Below, piece by piece: positions 6,367-14,818 of a stretch of DNA of 27,803 bases. Position numbers and translations under genes: made by a program. The notes under the pieces are model-generated. The model saw only the letters and a list, made by a program, of their open reading frames with translations, made no database searches and was not told the DNA's origin. Source of the stretch: an uncultured Rothia sp. (GTDB taxonomy: Bacteria > Actinomycetota > Actinomycetes > Actinomycetales > Micrococcaceae); assembly GCF_916715725.1 (NCBI RefSeq), contig NZ_CAKAPD010000019.1, forward strand, positions 1 through 27,803. The letters run 5' to 3'. Within the stretch, counting starts at the first letter, position 1. The number at the start of each line of letters is the position of its first letter.

Positions 6367-8433
6367 TTAGAAGCTGCCGCCGTCACCGCCGCCGCTACCC
6401 CAATCGCCGCCTCCGCTGAAGCCGCCGCCCCAGCTGCCGCCGCTACTACCGCCACTGCTGTGGCCACCGCTGCTACCCCAGCTACTCGTGCCGGAGTTAA
6501 TAGCGGTCATCAGAGCGCCCAGCAGCAGGCCCTTCGCCAGGTCTCCACCGAAGCCGCTACCGCCGCGGTCGTTCTGGTTGTTGTAGTAGTTGCCGACCTC
6601 GCTCTGAGCGCGGTTCTGCGCGTCGGTCGCCTTCTGAATCGCCATGTTGGCTTCCTTCATGGCGTTCAGCGGATCCGAAGAAGCCAGGCGCTGAGCCTGA
6701 CCCAGGTGACGCTCCGCCTCAGAGACAGCGGTCAAAGTCATCGGACCCACCGCGGCGCGGCGGTTATTGATGTAGCTACGCGCGCCGTTCACCGCAGCGT
6801 ATGCGGAACGCATCGTACGATCCAGGTTCTGCGAAGCCGCGCGAGAACGCTCGCGGGTAGCACGCATATTCGTCATTGCCTTATCCAGCTCAGCGGAGAG
6901 CTGACGCAACTGGTTCGCCAGAGTCAGCGGATCATTCGGGCGAGCCGAAGCGCTCTGGTTGACCTGGTTGAGCACCGCCTCCATACCGGCGGCGACCGCA
7001 CCCAAATCATCGCGACGCTGAGACGCCGCGAGGCTCTTCGCCTCAGCCACGTCACGCTGAATGCTCAGCAGGTCGGTGCTCAGACCCAGCTGAGCCTGCT
7101 CCAGCTCCTGCGCGCGGGTATTCACTGCCGCACCCAGCGCCTGAATCTGCGAGGCGGCTTCCTCAGCGGTGCGCAGGTGAGCAACCGCCTCCGAACGGGC
7201 AGTAGCAACGGTAGCCTGAGCCTTCTCAACCTCAGCAGCGCACAGCACCATGTTCGAGTCCAACAGGGTGGGAGTCTTCGAAATGGGCTCCAAGGCGCTG
7301 GGCAGGTAACGTTCCTTCAATGCGCGGTACTGGGCGGCAATCTCCTCCACCGAGGCACGCAACTGCGGCAGACGCTGAGCCAGAGCCTCAATAGCCTGCG
7401 GTGCCTCCTGCTCCAGGTTGCGCAACTGAGCCAGCTTAGCGTCCTGCTCCTGAGCAATGCGGGTGACTTCCTGAGAGTTATCAATAATCTCAGTCAACCA
7501 GGCACGCTGCTCAGCCTCAGTATCCGGGATGCTATCGGTCAGAAGCTGCTGACGCTGGAAGGACTTACGCATCAGATCCTCAGCGCGCGCAATCTCCTGA
7601 GCGAACTCGGCGACCTGCTGGTCAGTGTACTGGGCACGCGCAAACTCCAGCTCCTGCTTCGCATGGCTCATCGTGGTATCAGCCTGCAGCAGGGCGCTAC
7701 CGGCGCGGGTACGCAGCTCCTCCAGCGGAACCTCGGGAATGGGGGAGTAGTTACGAGGCGCGCCGTAGGAACGCTGCGGCTGCTGCTGAGCGTTCTTCTT
7801 CTTGCGGCGGCGGTACATCGCGTAACCGCCGGCACCAACAGTCGCTGCCGCACCCACACCGAGCACACCGGTCACCACGCCAGAAGAGCTACCGCCCTTC
7901 TGAGCCTCGATACCCTCAACCGCGGCAAGAGCCGCACCCGAATAATCGCTATTCTGCAGCTTCGGCTTGATGTAGTTCTGGTACACCTTCGTCTGCTGAT
8001 CGCTCGACAGGGTCTTCGTGCTACCCGCCAAGAAATACGCCTGGCGAGTCTCAGTAGCAATCACCAGCACCACATCGGCAGAACCCCAGTTGTTCTTGGT
8101 AGCCAGCGCCTTCGTCCAGCTCGAAGAAGTAGACGGGTTCTCAAACTTATCGATAACCACCACGTGCAAATCCACGTTGTGCTTCTTCGACAGAGCCGAA
8201 ATCTTAGACTTCAGGGTAGCGGTATCACCCAAAGAGTTCGTGGAATCATACACGGTGGTGCCCGTAATCTGCATCGGGTCAGCAGCCTGCGCCGACGTGC
8301 TCAAAAATGCAGAACCAGCCGGCAAAACCACCGGTGCACAAGAAAGACCTGCCGCCAGCACTGTGGCACCCAAGATAGTGCGCAGGCGAGGGCGTGCGGG
8401 ACGAATCTGACGCGCAAAGGCGTGCTCGGTCAT
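6367..8433 (-). CDS. TPM-domain membrane protein with long coiled coil and Gly/Ser-rich tail
   Basis: The 688-residue protein has an N-terminal signal/anchor (about 18-50) and an extracellular TPM domain (about 51-175) with the typical stretch SADVVLVIATETRQAYFLAG. A transmembrane helix (about 185-207, VVTGVLGVGAAATVGAGGYA) ends in the stop-transfer RRRKKK. A cytoplasmic helical region (235-610) rich in Glu, Ala, Arg and Gln follows. The C-terminus is a Gly/Ser/Trp repeat tail ending GGGDGGSF. TPM (YgcG-type) proteins are found in bacterial envelopes and in photosystem II repair; their role in actinobacteria is not defined. ATG 8433 is preceded by GGAGGAAAG. Upstream on the same strand lies the 808-residue membrane protein, downstream pspA. 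The topology puts the coiled coil where PspA acts, so functional linkage is plausible but inferred. Confidence 0.8.
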   Translation of the reverse strand: MTEHAFARQIRPARPRLRTILGATVLAAGLSCAPVVLPAGSAFLSTSAQAADPMQITGTTVYDSTNSLGDTATLKSKISALSKKHNVDLHVVVIDKFENPSTSSSWTKALATKNNWGSADVVLVIATETRQAYFLAGSTKTLSSDQQTKVYQNYIKPKLQNSDYSGAALAAVEGIEAQKGGSSSGVVTGVLGVGAAATVGAGGYAMYRRRKKKNAQQQPQRSYGAPRNYSPIPEVPLEELRTRAGSALLQADTTMSHAKQELEFARAQYTDQQVAEFAQEIARAEDLMRKSFQRQQLLTDSIPDTEAEQRAWLTEIIDNSQEVTRIAQEQDAKLAQLRNLEQEAPQAIEALAQRLPQLRASVEEIAAQYRALKERYLPSALEPISKTPTLLDSNMVLCAAEVEKAQATVATARSEAVAHLRTAEEAASQIQALGAAVNTRAQELEQAQLGLSTDLLSIQRDVAEAKSLAASQRRDDLGAVAAGMEAVLNQVNQSASARPNDPLTLANQLRQLSAELDKAMTNMRATRERSRAASQNLDRTMRSAYAAVNGARSYINNRRAAVGPMTLTAVSEAERHLGQAQRLASSDPLNAMKEANMAIQKATDAQNRAQSEVGNYYNNQNDRGGSGFGGDLAKGLLLGALMTAINSGTSSWGSSGGHSSGGSSGGSWGGGFSGGGDWGSGGGDGGSF

Positions 8434-8609
8434 GGTCTTTCCTCCGTTGTCGTGAAGTATGAACGGACCGGCACTTCACGGCGTGCTTGTTCATCGCACA
8501 CCTTAGTGCTGGTCACATTATTAGTGTAGCGGTGGCACAGGGGCACAACGGCACAGATACGAGAATATTGCGCCGCTGTTTGCCACCCGTTTACCGACTT
8601 CCCAGGCTT

Positions 8610-8641
8610 TATACAGGAAAGCCGGTATACAGGAAAGCCGG
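8610..8641. repeat. Two-copy 16-bp tandem repeat TATACAGGAAAGCCGG
   Basis: The unit occurs at 8610-8625 and directly again at 8626-8641. The second copy supplies one arm of the terminator stem and its T-rich tail on the minus strand, so the repeat probably arose by local slippage at the terminator end. Confidence 0.8.
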
Positions 8642-8667
8642 GGTCCAGCCTCATGCCAGACCCCGGC
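8630..8667 (-). terminator. Rho-independent terminator of the 808-residue protein gene
   Basis: On the minus strand GCCGGGGTC (8667-8659) pairs with GACCCCGGC (8645-8637) around a 13-base loop, then TTTCCTG. It lies 20 bases after the stop of the gene ending at 8687, and argues against simple co-transcription with the TPM gene downstream. Confidence 0.7.
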
Positions 8668-8686
8668 TCACCGGTTATTCAGTCAA

Positions 8687-11113
8687 TTAGCGCCGACGCG
8701 CAATCTTCAGATTGCTCATCAGATGCTCCACTACCTCCGCGGCGTCAACATCGTGGATACTCTGTGCTATGCCGTTCACCACCTGCACCCGCGACGACGA
8801 GGCGAACATCCAGCCCAAGAACTGCACCGTATTCAGCAACCTAGAACTGCGTTCTGCCTGCTTCCGCATCTGTGACCACAGGATTCGCGGGACCGGCACG
8901 TCACGGCCCCTATACTCCCGGGAGCTAGCGCGAGCCTCCAGAAGCTCCGCGAGCGCCTCAATATTTTCGGTCAGCTCCTTCAAATCCTCATCCCCGGCAG
9001 AGGGACCGACGTAATACCTCTCAACCAGGCTCAAAGGCATGTAGCCGCTACAGCTACTCACCCACGCCAGCTTCAACCGTAGATTCTGCAGGCGAAGCAC
9101 CTGCTGCAGAAGCCGCGAATGAGTGCGCAACACCGATAGCGGCATAGAAGAGAACGCCATCGCCTCCGAAAGCAGCCCCTCGGAGAGAGCCTCCTCAGAA
9201 GATGCCTCGCTCTGATCCAAGCTACCCAGCAGAAGCTTGGTGCCCTCGTAGTGAACGAACGCCAGAACCTCGGGAACGCTCGAGAGGGAACGGATGCGCT
9301 CGCCAATGGTCGGCAAATCCTCCCCATCGGGGGCGTACTGTTCGCGCGTGTACATCAACGTCTGGATAGGTAGCTCAGCAAGGTGCGGCGAGTAATGAGC
9401 AAGCGCCCGCAAATCGGTCACGACCTCCGCCAGAACGCCGTCCTGCTCAACCTGCAGAAGCTCCTCCAGAAGCTCAATGACGGCCTGCGCCTGCAAGCTC
9501 AAGACCGTAGCGCAGAACTCCGCATCCTGAAGCTCAAGACGCACCTTCTCCAGACGCTCTTCCAGCGTGGACTGCACGCCCCTGAGCTCAAACTCGCTCA
9601 GCTGTTCCGGGCGGAGCATACGGTGCGTACCATCATCGCCGGAACGGTAGAAAAGCTCGCTGAACTCCAGCGTAGACTGCACGCCCTTCAACGCCCGCTC
9701 TCGCAACTCGGGCAGAACATCAAAGGCGACTTCGGCCATCTCATTCCAGAGCTTGCCCTCATCAATTTTCGAATCCTTACGAACAGTCTTCTTCCAGGCC
9801 TCAGCAAGCTGCATAGCGCGGTCAAATTCGCTCAGCTCCACAAAAGCCGCCAGCTTCTGGGCGCTCTCACGCAGATAACGCACCGCGTACAGGCGGTCGC
9901 TCAAAGAATCCGGGAGGGCATCCTCCAGCAGACGCCACCGGAAGGTACGCTCAAAGCACTCTTCCGTCAGGCTAATGACGGTGGCGCTCAAAGAGAGCGC
10001 GTGGTCACGGGCAAAAGCGAAAGAACCCGGCACCTCCGCCAGACGAGGAAGGGACGTATAGAACTCCAACGCCCCGCTCAGCTTCAGCCGAGACGTCCGG
10101 ATGGTCTCTTCCAGCCCGGCGGCAAGTACCGCGCGGTCAGCCTGTGCCGTCTCCTTGAAACTGTGCAGCGGAGAAACCTGCGCACGCTCCAGCGCCTGCA
10201 GGTTCATTACCGCACGCATGAGGTAGTTCTCCAGAATCCTGACCTGCTCCCAGCGCTGACGCTGATTCAGCGGAACATGATTCTCCTGCGTACCGACCAG
10301 CAGATGCTGCGGCACACCGCTAATCGACGGCAGCGCAAAGACTTCATCCTCAGATTTACTGGCAGAAAGCACCATGGGGTAGCGGCTGCGCTGTGCGTTC
10401 TCTAGAGGGGGAATGAGCTTGAAGTTGGTGCTCAAAGAGAATGGGTCGGAGGGTGCCGAGTTACTCTTGGGAGTCTGCTGGGCGGCCTCCTGTTGCGGGC
10501 GCTTTTCAGGCTGCGCCGGGGTGTTCTGGGGCATGCTCTGTTGCTCCTGGCTTTCTGCTGAATGGTTCTGCACCGAAGGGGTCTGCGCCGAAGAACCGGA
10601 GGCACCGCCCGCCTGCATCGGCTCCAGCGGGGACGGCGCCGCCACCGGCTGAGGAGGCTGAGGTGAGGCAGGCTGAGGCGAGGGCGCCTGAGTCTGCTGT
10701 GCCTGAGCCTGTTGAGCTTCGACAGCCTGATCCTGCTGGGGGAGCGGGGACTGTGCCGGGCTCTGTGCCGGCTGCTGAACGCTACTGCCGGGCTGTGCCG
10801 GCTTCGGCTGGTAGTGCATCGGGTAGCTCACCGCGCCCTGCACCTGCTGAGGGGGTACTTGCTGATTGGGCGCTTGCTGAGGCGGTACCTGCTGATTCAT
10901 CGCCTGATTCTGCTGCTGTTGCAACACCTGCCGTCTAATCTCACGAGCGCGACGGCGCGACGGGCTCAACGACGCAAACAACGCCACCGCCGCGCAGATC
11001 AGTACAAACAGAAGTAGCGCGTACAGGCGGGTTGCGCCGTCCAGCGAAGATGCCACCGCCGGTAGGGTCGGCAACGCGCCAAGAAGAGCGAAAACAGCAG
11101 AAATAATCCTCAT
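8687..11113 (-). CDS. Unrecognised large membrane-anchored helical protein with Gln/Pro-rich linker
   Basis: I do not recognise a family. From ATG 11113 the product has 808 residues. Two hydrophobic helices (about 2-22 and 30-50) form an N-terminal hairpin followed by basic SRRRAREIRR. A low-complexity Gln/Pro/Ala linker (about 70-225) contains the repeats NQQVPPQQAP/NQQVPPQQVQ. From about 235 to the end it is a soluble, mostly helical, Leu/Glu-rich domain with few Cys. GVQSTLE occurs twice about 40 residues apart, suggesting an internal helical repeat. The open frame extends upstream to 11290, but that part is Cys/Gly-rich, unlike a signal, and overlaps likely promoter sequence. ATG 11113 begins with a good membrane segment, although its ribosome binding site (GGTGAAG) is weak. 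A terminator follows. The anchor plus cytoplasmic-domain layout parallels the TPM protein downstream. Function unknown. Confidence 0.75.
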   Translation of the reverse strand: MRIISAVFALLGALPTLPAVASSLDGATRLYALLLFVLICAAVALFASLSPSRRRAREIRRQVLQQQQNQAMNQQVPPQQAPNQQVPPQQVQGAVSYPMHYQPKPAQPGSSVQQPAQSPAQSPLPQQDQAVEAQQAQAQQTQAPSPQPASPQPPQPVAAPSPLEPMQAGGASGSSAQTPSVQNHSAESQEQQSMPQNTPAQPEKRPQQEAAQQTPKSNSAPSDPFSLSTNFKLIPPLENAQRSRYPMVLSASKSEDEVFALPSISGVPQHLLVGTQENHVPLNQRQRWEQVRILENYLMRAVMNLQALERAQVSPLHSFKETAQADRAVLAAGLEETIRTSRLKLSGALEFYTSLPRLAEVPGSFAFARDHALSLSATVISLTEECFERTFRWRLLEDALPDSLSDRLYAVRYLRESAQKLAAFVELSEFDRAMQLAEAWKKTVRKDSKIDEGKLWNEMAEVAFDVLPELRERALKGVQSTLEFSELFYRSGDDGTHRMLRPEQLSEFELRGVQSTLEERLEKVRLELQDAEFCATVLSLQAQAVIELLEELLQVEQDGVLAEVVTDLRALAHYSPHLAELPIQTLMYTREQYAPDGEDLPTIGERIRSLSSVPEVLAFVHYEGTKLLLGSLDQSEASSEEALSEGLLSEAMAFSSMPLSVLRTHSRLLQQVLRLQNLRLKLAWVSSCSGYMPLSLVERYYVGPSAGDEDLKELTENIEALAELLEARASSREYRGRDVPVPRILWSQMRKQAERSSRLLNTVQFLGWMFASSSRVQVVNGIAQSIHDVDAAEVVEHLMSNLKIARRR

Positions 11114-11251
11114 AACTTCACCATAACCCAGCTGTCCCCTGAACGCCCGCGGTACCGTTGCCTTACCGCATACTAAAAGGGAAGTAGCCGGGGTGCCGGG
11201 TACTCTCCGCCAGTGCTTTCCGCCAGCGCCTCCCGCACCCGCGTCACAGTT

Positions 11252-11298
11252 AAAAGACGATGCGGCGCAAGCCCTCATGCAGGGGCTCACGCCGCATC
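11252..11298 (-). terminator. Rho-independent terminator after the 55-residue protein gene
   Basis: On the minus strand GATGCGGCG (11298-11290) pairs with CGCCGCATC (11267-11259). An inner AGCCC/GGGCT stem extends it, and GTCTTTTA follows. It lies 130 bases past the small membrane-protein gene and before the 808-residue gene, separating their transcripts. Confidence 0.75.
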
Positions 11299-11427
11299 AA
11301 TCATCACTCAACTCACTATCACACCCGGGCCGGTCCTCACACCGACCCTTCGGGACATACTGGGGATTCTCGCCCCTCCGGTGCAGGGCTCTCATCTCCG
11401 CCCCGGAAAACTATCAAACTTTATGCG

Positions 11428-11595
11428 CTACCTACCGGCGGTCAATGCGTGGGTGGCAAGCGGCTGCGCCAGCTCGGAGGCCTTCTCTGCACGATGACGG
11501 CGGTACACCATTCCCGAGCAACAAGCCACAATACCCGCACCGATACCGATGGAGCTTGCCAAGACCGCACAGAAAATCAGGGTTCCGATCATCAT
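11428..11595 (-). CDS. Small single-pass membrane protein, unknown function
   Basis: A 55-codon frame reads MMIGTLIFCAVLASSIGIGA, then GIVACCSGMVYRRHRAEKAS and a short polar tail. It has one hydrophobic helix (about 3-30) with small residues and three cysteines, followed by a positive cluster YRRHR that would keep the C-terminus in the cytoplasm. The ribosome binding site GAGGAG lies 6 bases before ATG 11595, which is strong for this genome; a second ATG follows immediately. A terminator follows at 11252-11298. I know no family. Overlapping longer frames on both strands lack such start signals. The ribosome binding site and membrane pattern make it a likely real gene. Confidence 0.55.
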   Translation of the reverse strand: MMIGTLIFCAVLASSIGIGAGIVACCSGMVYRRHRAEKASELAQPLATHALTAGR

Positions 11596-11975
11596 GGGTT
11601 TCTCCTCGTGTTTGTCCTTTGCATTGGTTTTCGTTCCTATGTGTCTTCAACATTACGGACCGACTCTGTGCTGAAGCTGTGTATGCGGACGCATCATGCT
11701 GTGTAAACCGTGGAGAAAAACTGGGCGCTTTAAAAGAGAAGCCTGAGAGCGACGAAAAAATAGCAACAAAGCCCCAAAATAAACCAGCTGCCGGGTGAAT
11801 CGCCGAGTACCTCAGACCGGCTAATCGGTACCAAATGAAGGGGGATGAGAAAAATTCCCAGGGAACTCCCCGAAAACCAACAGCGAAAAGATATCGAACG
11901 CCCTAAAACACCCTCTACAGTAGAAAGATAGCGTGCGCCCAGGGTGACGCATACGCACGACTTCTAGGAGAACTC
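11596..11975. other. Divergent intergenic region between the small membrane gene and the HtrA-type gene
   Basis: This 380-base interval must carry the promoters of both divergent genes. Bases 11740-11950 are purine-rich on the plus strand. I see a -10-like TACAGT near 11918 without a good -35, and TAGGAG as the ribosome binding site just before ATG 11976. I found no coding frame with support and no recognised riboswitch. Confidence 0.5.
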
Positions 11976-13304
11976 ATGACTCAAAACAACGGATGGTCTT
12001 ACGGCGGCAATGACGGCGTCACGGACGCAACCCGTCCCATGCAGAACGTGAACGGACAGACAGGCTACCAGTCCGCAAACCAGCAGCAGGGTCAGAACGC
12101 ATACCCGCAGGCATATGCTTCTCCCGGCTACACCTACCCCCAGGCAGCTGCCGCTCAGGTTGCTGCGGCACAGTCTGCGCCCCAAGACACCAACAATAAC
12201 AAGCGTTACGGCGCAGGTGTTGTGCTCACCGCAGCTCTGCTCGCAGCCCTCGTTGGCGGCGGCGTCGGTGCGGGCGTCGGAGGCGGCATCGCGGCATCGA
12301 ACAACAGCTCCTCCAGCTCCTCCTCCCGCGGTTCCGTTAGCTCCAATATCAGCAACTCCTCCACCGTGGCAGGCGTAGCAGAAACCGCGAAGAAGGTCCT
12401 GCCCTCTACCGTGACTATTGTTGCTTCGAACGGTTCCTCCTCCGGCGGCGGTAGTGGCGTCATCCTCGACAAGGAAGGCCACATCCTCACCAACCACCAC
12501 GTGGTCACCCTCGAATCTTCCAGGGAAGCATCCACCATTGAGGTGCGTCTGAGCGATGGCACCGTGCGCACCGCATCCGTGGTGGGCCTGGACGCAGCCG
12601 CTGACCTGGCGGTCCTGAAGATTAGCCCCTCCGGCCTGGACCTGCAGCCCATCGCCTGGGGCGACTCCTCCAAGCTGGTCTCCGGCGAGGCCGTGGTTGC
12701 CCTCGGCGCGCCGTATCGCCGTAGCGAATCGGTGACCGCCGGCGTAGTCTCGAACGTCAACCGTGTGCAGCCCGCTGACGCAAAGGGCCAGAACTACATC
12801 CCCATGATTCAGGTTGATGTGCCCATCAACCACGGTAACTCCGGTGGCCCGCTGGTGAACCTCAAGGGCGAACTGGTCGGCATCAACGCACAGGGCCAGG
12901 CAAGCCAGGACGGTGGTGCCGCTGACGGTATGGCGTTCTCCATTACCTCCAACTACGCCAAGCGAATCTCCTCCGAGATCATCGCCAAGGGCAAAGCAAC
13001 CCACGGCTACCTGGGCGCGAGCGTGAAGAACAGCCCCGCAGACACCGGTTCGGGCTCCTCCAAGCTCATCCCCGGTGGCGTTGAAATTGCCTCGGTGGAG
13101 TCTAATAGCCCCGCCGCAAAGGCAGGTCTGCGCTCCGGTGACGTAGTGATTGAAGCCGACGGTCACGCCGTGAACAAGAGCGAAGAGCTCAACGGTACCG
13201 TTCGTGCCGCGGCGGCAGGCTTCGACCTGAAGCTGAAGGTTAAGCGCGGCTCCTCCACCCAGGACATCACCGTGACCCTGGGCGACGCCGACAGTCAGAA
13301 GTAA
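11976..13304 (+). CDS. Membrane-anchored HtrA/DegP-type serine protease with PDZ domain
   Basis: The 442-residue protein has a cytoplasmic Gln/Tyr/Ala-rich N-terminus (about 1-70), one transmembrane helix (about 74-98, very Gly/Ala-rich), a Ser-rich linker, a trypsin-like domain (about 125-325) and a C-terminal PDZ domain (about 335-435). The catalytic triad is visible: His175 in ILTNHHVV, Asp210 in AADLAVLKI and Ser289 in HGNSGGPLVN. The layout matches actinobacterial HtrA-like proteases (the HtrA/PepD group), which degrade or refold damaged proteins outside the membrane and are often under MtrAB or envelope-stress control. TAGGAG precedes ATG 11976. It is single, convergent with the next gene, and ends at a hairpin. 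I cannot tell which HtrA paralogue it is, so no symbol is given. Confidence 0.92.
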   Translation: MTQNNGWSYGGNDGVTDATRPMQNVNGQTGYQSANQQQGQNAYPQAYASPGYTYPQAAAAQVAAAQSAPQDTNNNKRYGAGVVLTAALLAALVGGGVGAGVGGGIAASNNSSSSSSSRGSVSSNISNSSTVAGVAETAKKVLPSTVTIVASNGSSSGGGSGVILDKEGHILTNHHVVTLESSREASTIEVRLSDGTVRTASVVGLDAAADLAVLKISPSGLDLQPIAWGDSSKLVSGEAVVALGAPYRRSESVTAGVVSNVNRVQPADAKGQNYIPMIQVDVPINHGNSGGPLVNLKGELVGINAQGQASQDGGAADGMAFSITSNYAKRISSEIIAKGKATHGYLGASVKNSPADTGSGSSKLIPGGVEIASVESNSPAAKAGLRSGDVVIEADGHAVNKSEELNGTVRAAAAGFDLKLKVKRGSSTQDITVTLGDADSQK

Positions 13305-13428
13305 ATAGCCAGAAGTAAAACGCGCTCTGCCTCTGAACGGGTAGAAACGCGGTTGGGCAACACCCGCTCAGCCGACTCTACCGTTCAGCAGGACTAACCG
13401 CTCAGCAAGAGTGCCACCTGGCGTAACG

Positions 13429-13466
13429 AAGAAGCTCCCACCCCGTATCTGGGATGGGAGCTTCTT
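13429..13466. terminator. Hairpin terminator between convergent genes
   Basis: A 12-bp stem AAGAAGCTCCCA (13429-13440) pairs with TGGGAGCTTCTT (13455-13466), with extra C/G pairs in the loop. There is no long T run, but the position between convergent genes suits a bidirectional terminator. Confidence 0.65.
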
Positions 13467-13510
13467 GCGTTAGTACAGCAAACTGTATTGGTGTTGCAGA
13501 TAGGGGCGGG

Positions 13511-14158
13511 TTAGGCGCCCTCGAGAACCTCGCCCACGCGCTTCTGTAAAGCCGGGGCAACCTCCTGCTCGAACCACGGGTTCTTCGCCTGCCACCTAAA
13601 ATTCAGCGGCGAAGGATGCACCAGCGGCAGGAACCGCGGAAGGTAAGACTCCCACGCGCGAACCGTCTCCGTCAGGTTCTTCTGCGCCTTCGGGGCGTGC
13701 ACACCATCCAGGTAATGCTTCTGAGAGTATGCGCCCACCAGCAGAATCAGCTGAACATCCGGCATGAGCGTAAGCAACTGCGGATGCCACTTCGGCGCGA
13801 AATCCTTACGAGGCGGGTTATCGCCGTGCGCGCCCTTACCGGGATAGTAGAAATCCATCGGCAGCAGCGAAATGAGCTCGGGGTTGTAGAACTGCTCGTC
13901 CGTCACGCCCATCCACTGTCGTAGCTTCTCGCCACTCGGGTCGTTCCACGGGATGCGGCTCTCCTGCGCGGCACGCCCAGGCGCCTGACCAATCACCACG
14001 ATGCGCGCCTTGGGCGAGGCCGAATAAACCGGCTCCCAGCCCTGCTCCGTGTACGCCTTATTCTGCGGGTCCTGGCGAATCTGCTCCGCCAGGGGAGGGG
14101 TAGTTTCCAGAATCTGCTGAACCAGAGGCTCCGGCAGATTATGGTGTGCTGCAGCCAT
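13511..14158 (-). CDS. Uracil-DNA glycosylase family protein
   Basis: From ATG 14158 the protein has 215 residues and belongs to the uracil-DNA-glycosylase-like superfamily (COG1573 type). Motif 1 appears as VVIGQAPGRAAQESRIPWND, including GQAPG and the DPSG that follows. A PMDFYYPGKG segment and a late HPSPLNFRW motif, with the His and Ser-Pro of motif 2, are also visible. Members of this branch are of the single-domain type without the Fe-S cysteines of family 4 enzymes, and I see no such cysteines. Removal of uracil or another damaged base is likely, but activity is not proven for this branch. The frame is open to 14212, but ATG 14158 is better because it lies one base after the trmL stop with GGGAGG upstream, indicating a translationally linked pair with trmL. 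Confidence 0.82.
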   Translation of the reverse strand: MAAAHHNLPEPLVQQILETTPPLAEQIRQDPQNKAYTEQGWEPVYSASPKARIVVIGQAPGRAAQESRIPWNDPSGEKLRQWMGVTDEQFYNPELISLLPMDFYYPGKGAHGDNPPRKDFAPKWHPQLLTLMPDVQLILLVGAYSQKHYLDGVHAPKAQKNLTETVRAWESYLPRFLPLVHPSPLNFRWQAKNPWFEQEVAPALQKRVGEVLEGA

Positions 14159-14159
14159 G

Positions 14160-14627
14160 TTAGATGGCGCCTCCCTCAAAACCGTTCTGACGCCACGCCT
14201 CAAAAATCGCAATGGACGCGGAGTTCGCCAGGTTCAGCGAACGGCGGCCCGGCTTCATCGGAATCTTTACGCGCTCGGTCACGTGCGGGTCCTGCTGAAC
14301 CTCGGCGGGCAGACCCACCGACTCGGGGCCGAACATGAACACATCACCGGGGCGGTACTCGATGTCCGCATACGAGGTCGAAGCGGTCGTCGTGAACGCG
14401 AAAACACGCTCCGGGGCGAGCGCCTCCCACGCGTCCTCGAGGGTCTCGTGCACGGTCACCACGGCGAGGTCGTGGTAGTCCAGACCGGCACGGCGCAGGT
14501 GCGCGTCATCAAAGTTGAAGCCCAGCGGCTTGACCAGGTGCAGCTCAGCGCCGGTAATCGCCGACAAACGAATCGCATTACCGGTATTACCCGGAATTTC
14601 AGGGGTATAGAAAAGAATCTTGAACAC
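14160..14627 (-). CDS. trmL: tRNA (cytidine/uridine-2'-O-)-methyltransferase TrmL
   Basis: The 155-residue protein is a minimal SPOUT (SpoU-class) methyltransferase. It transfers a methyl group from S-adenosylmethionine to the 2'-O of the wobble base in tRNA-Leu isoacceptors. The signatures are PEIPGNTGNAIRL at residues 9-21, FGPESVGLP, and the knot sequence VKIPMKPGRRSLNLANSASI near the end. The length equals that of the E. coli enzyme (157 residues). The start is a GTG at 14627 with TAGGA just upstream. It forms a two-gene unit with the downstream glycosylase-family gene, and is divergent from iscS, whose neighbour mnmA also modifies the wobble base. Confidence 0.92.
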   Translation of the reverse strand: MFKILFYTPEIPGNTGNAIRLSAITGAELHLVKPLGFNFDDAHLRRAGLDYHDLAVVTVHETLEDAWEALAPERVFAFTTTASTSYADIEYRPGDVFMFGPESVGLPAEVQQDPHVTERVKIPMKPGRRSLNLANSASIAIFEAWRQNGFEGGAI

Positions 14628-14818
14628 GTTCCTAAGTGTACCGCGCAGCCCCTGAGCGTCCCCTGATCAGCTCCGAGCAGCCCGGCGGAGTCCCCGAATA
14701 GCCCGGCGGAGTAGCACCCACTGACCCCGCCGCAGGTGAACACACCTAGAAGAGCCCGGACAGGGCGCGATAAAATAAGCGAGGCGAAAAACCGCCGAAC
14801 AACCCAGCAGGAGGAACC

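Noticed and set aside
6460..8529. Long plus-strand open frame of 689 codons
   Set aside because: It is antisense to the TPM-domain gene, whose start signal, membrane segments and family motif are clear. The antisense product is an Arg/Leu/Gln-rich composition shadow.
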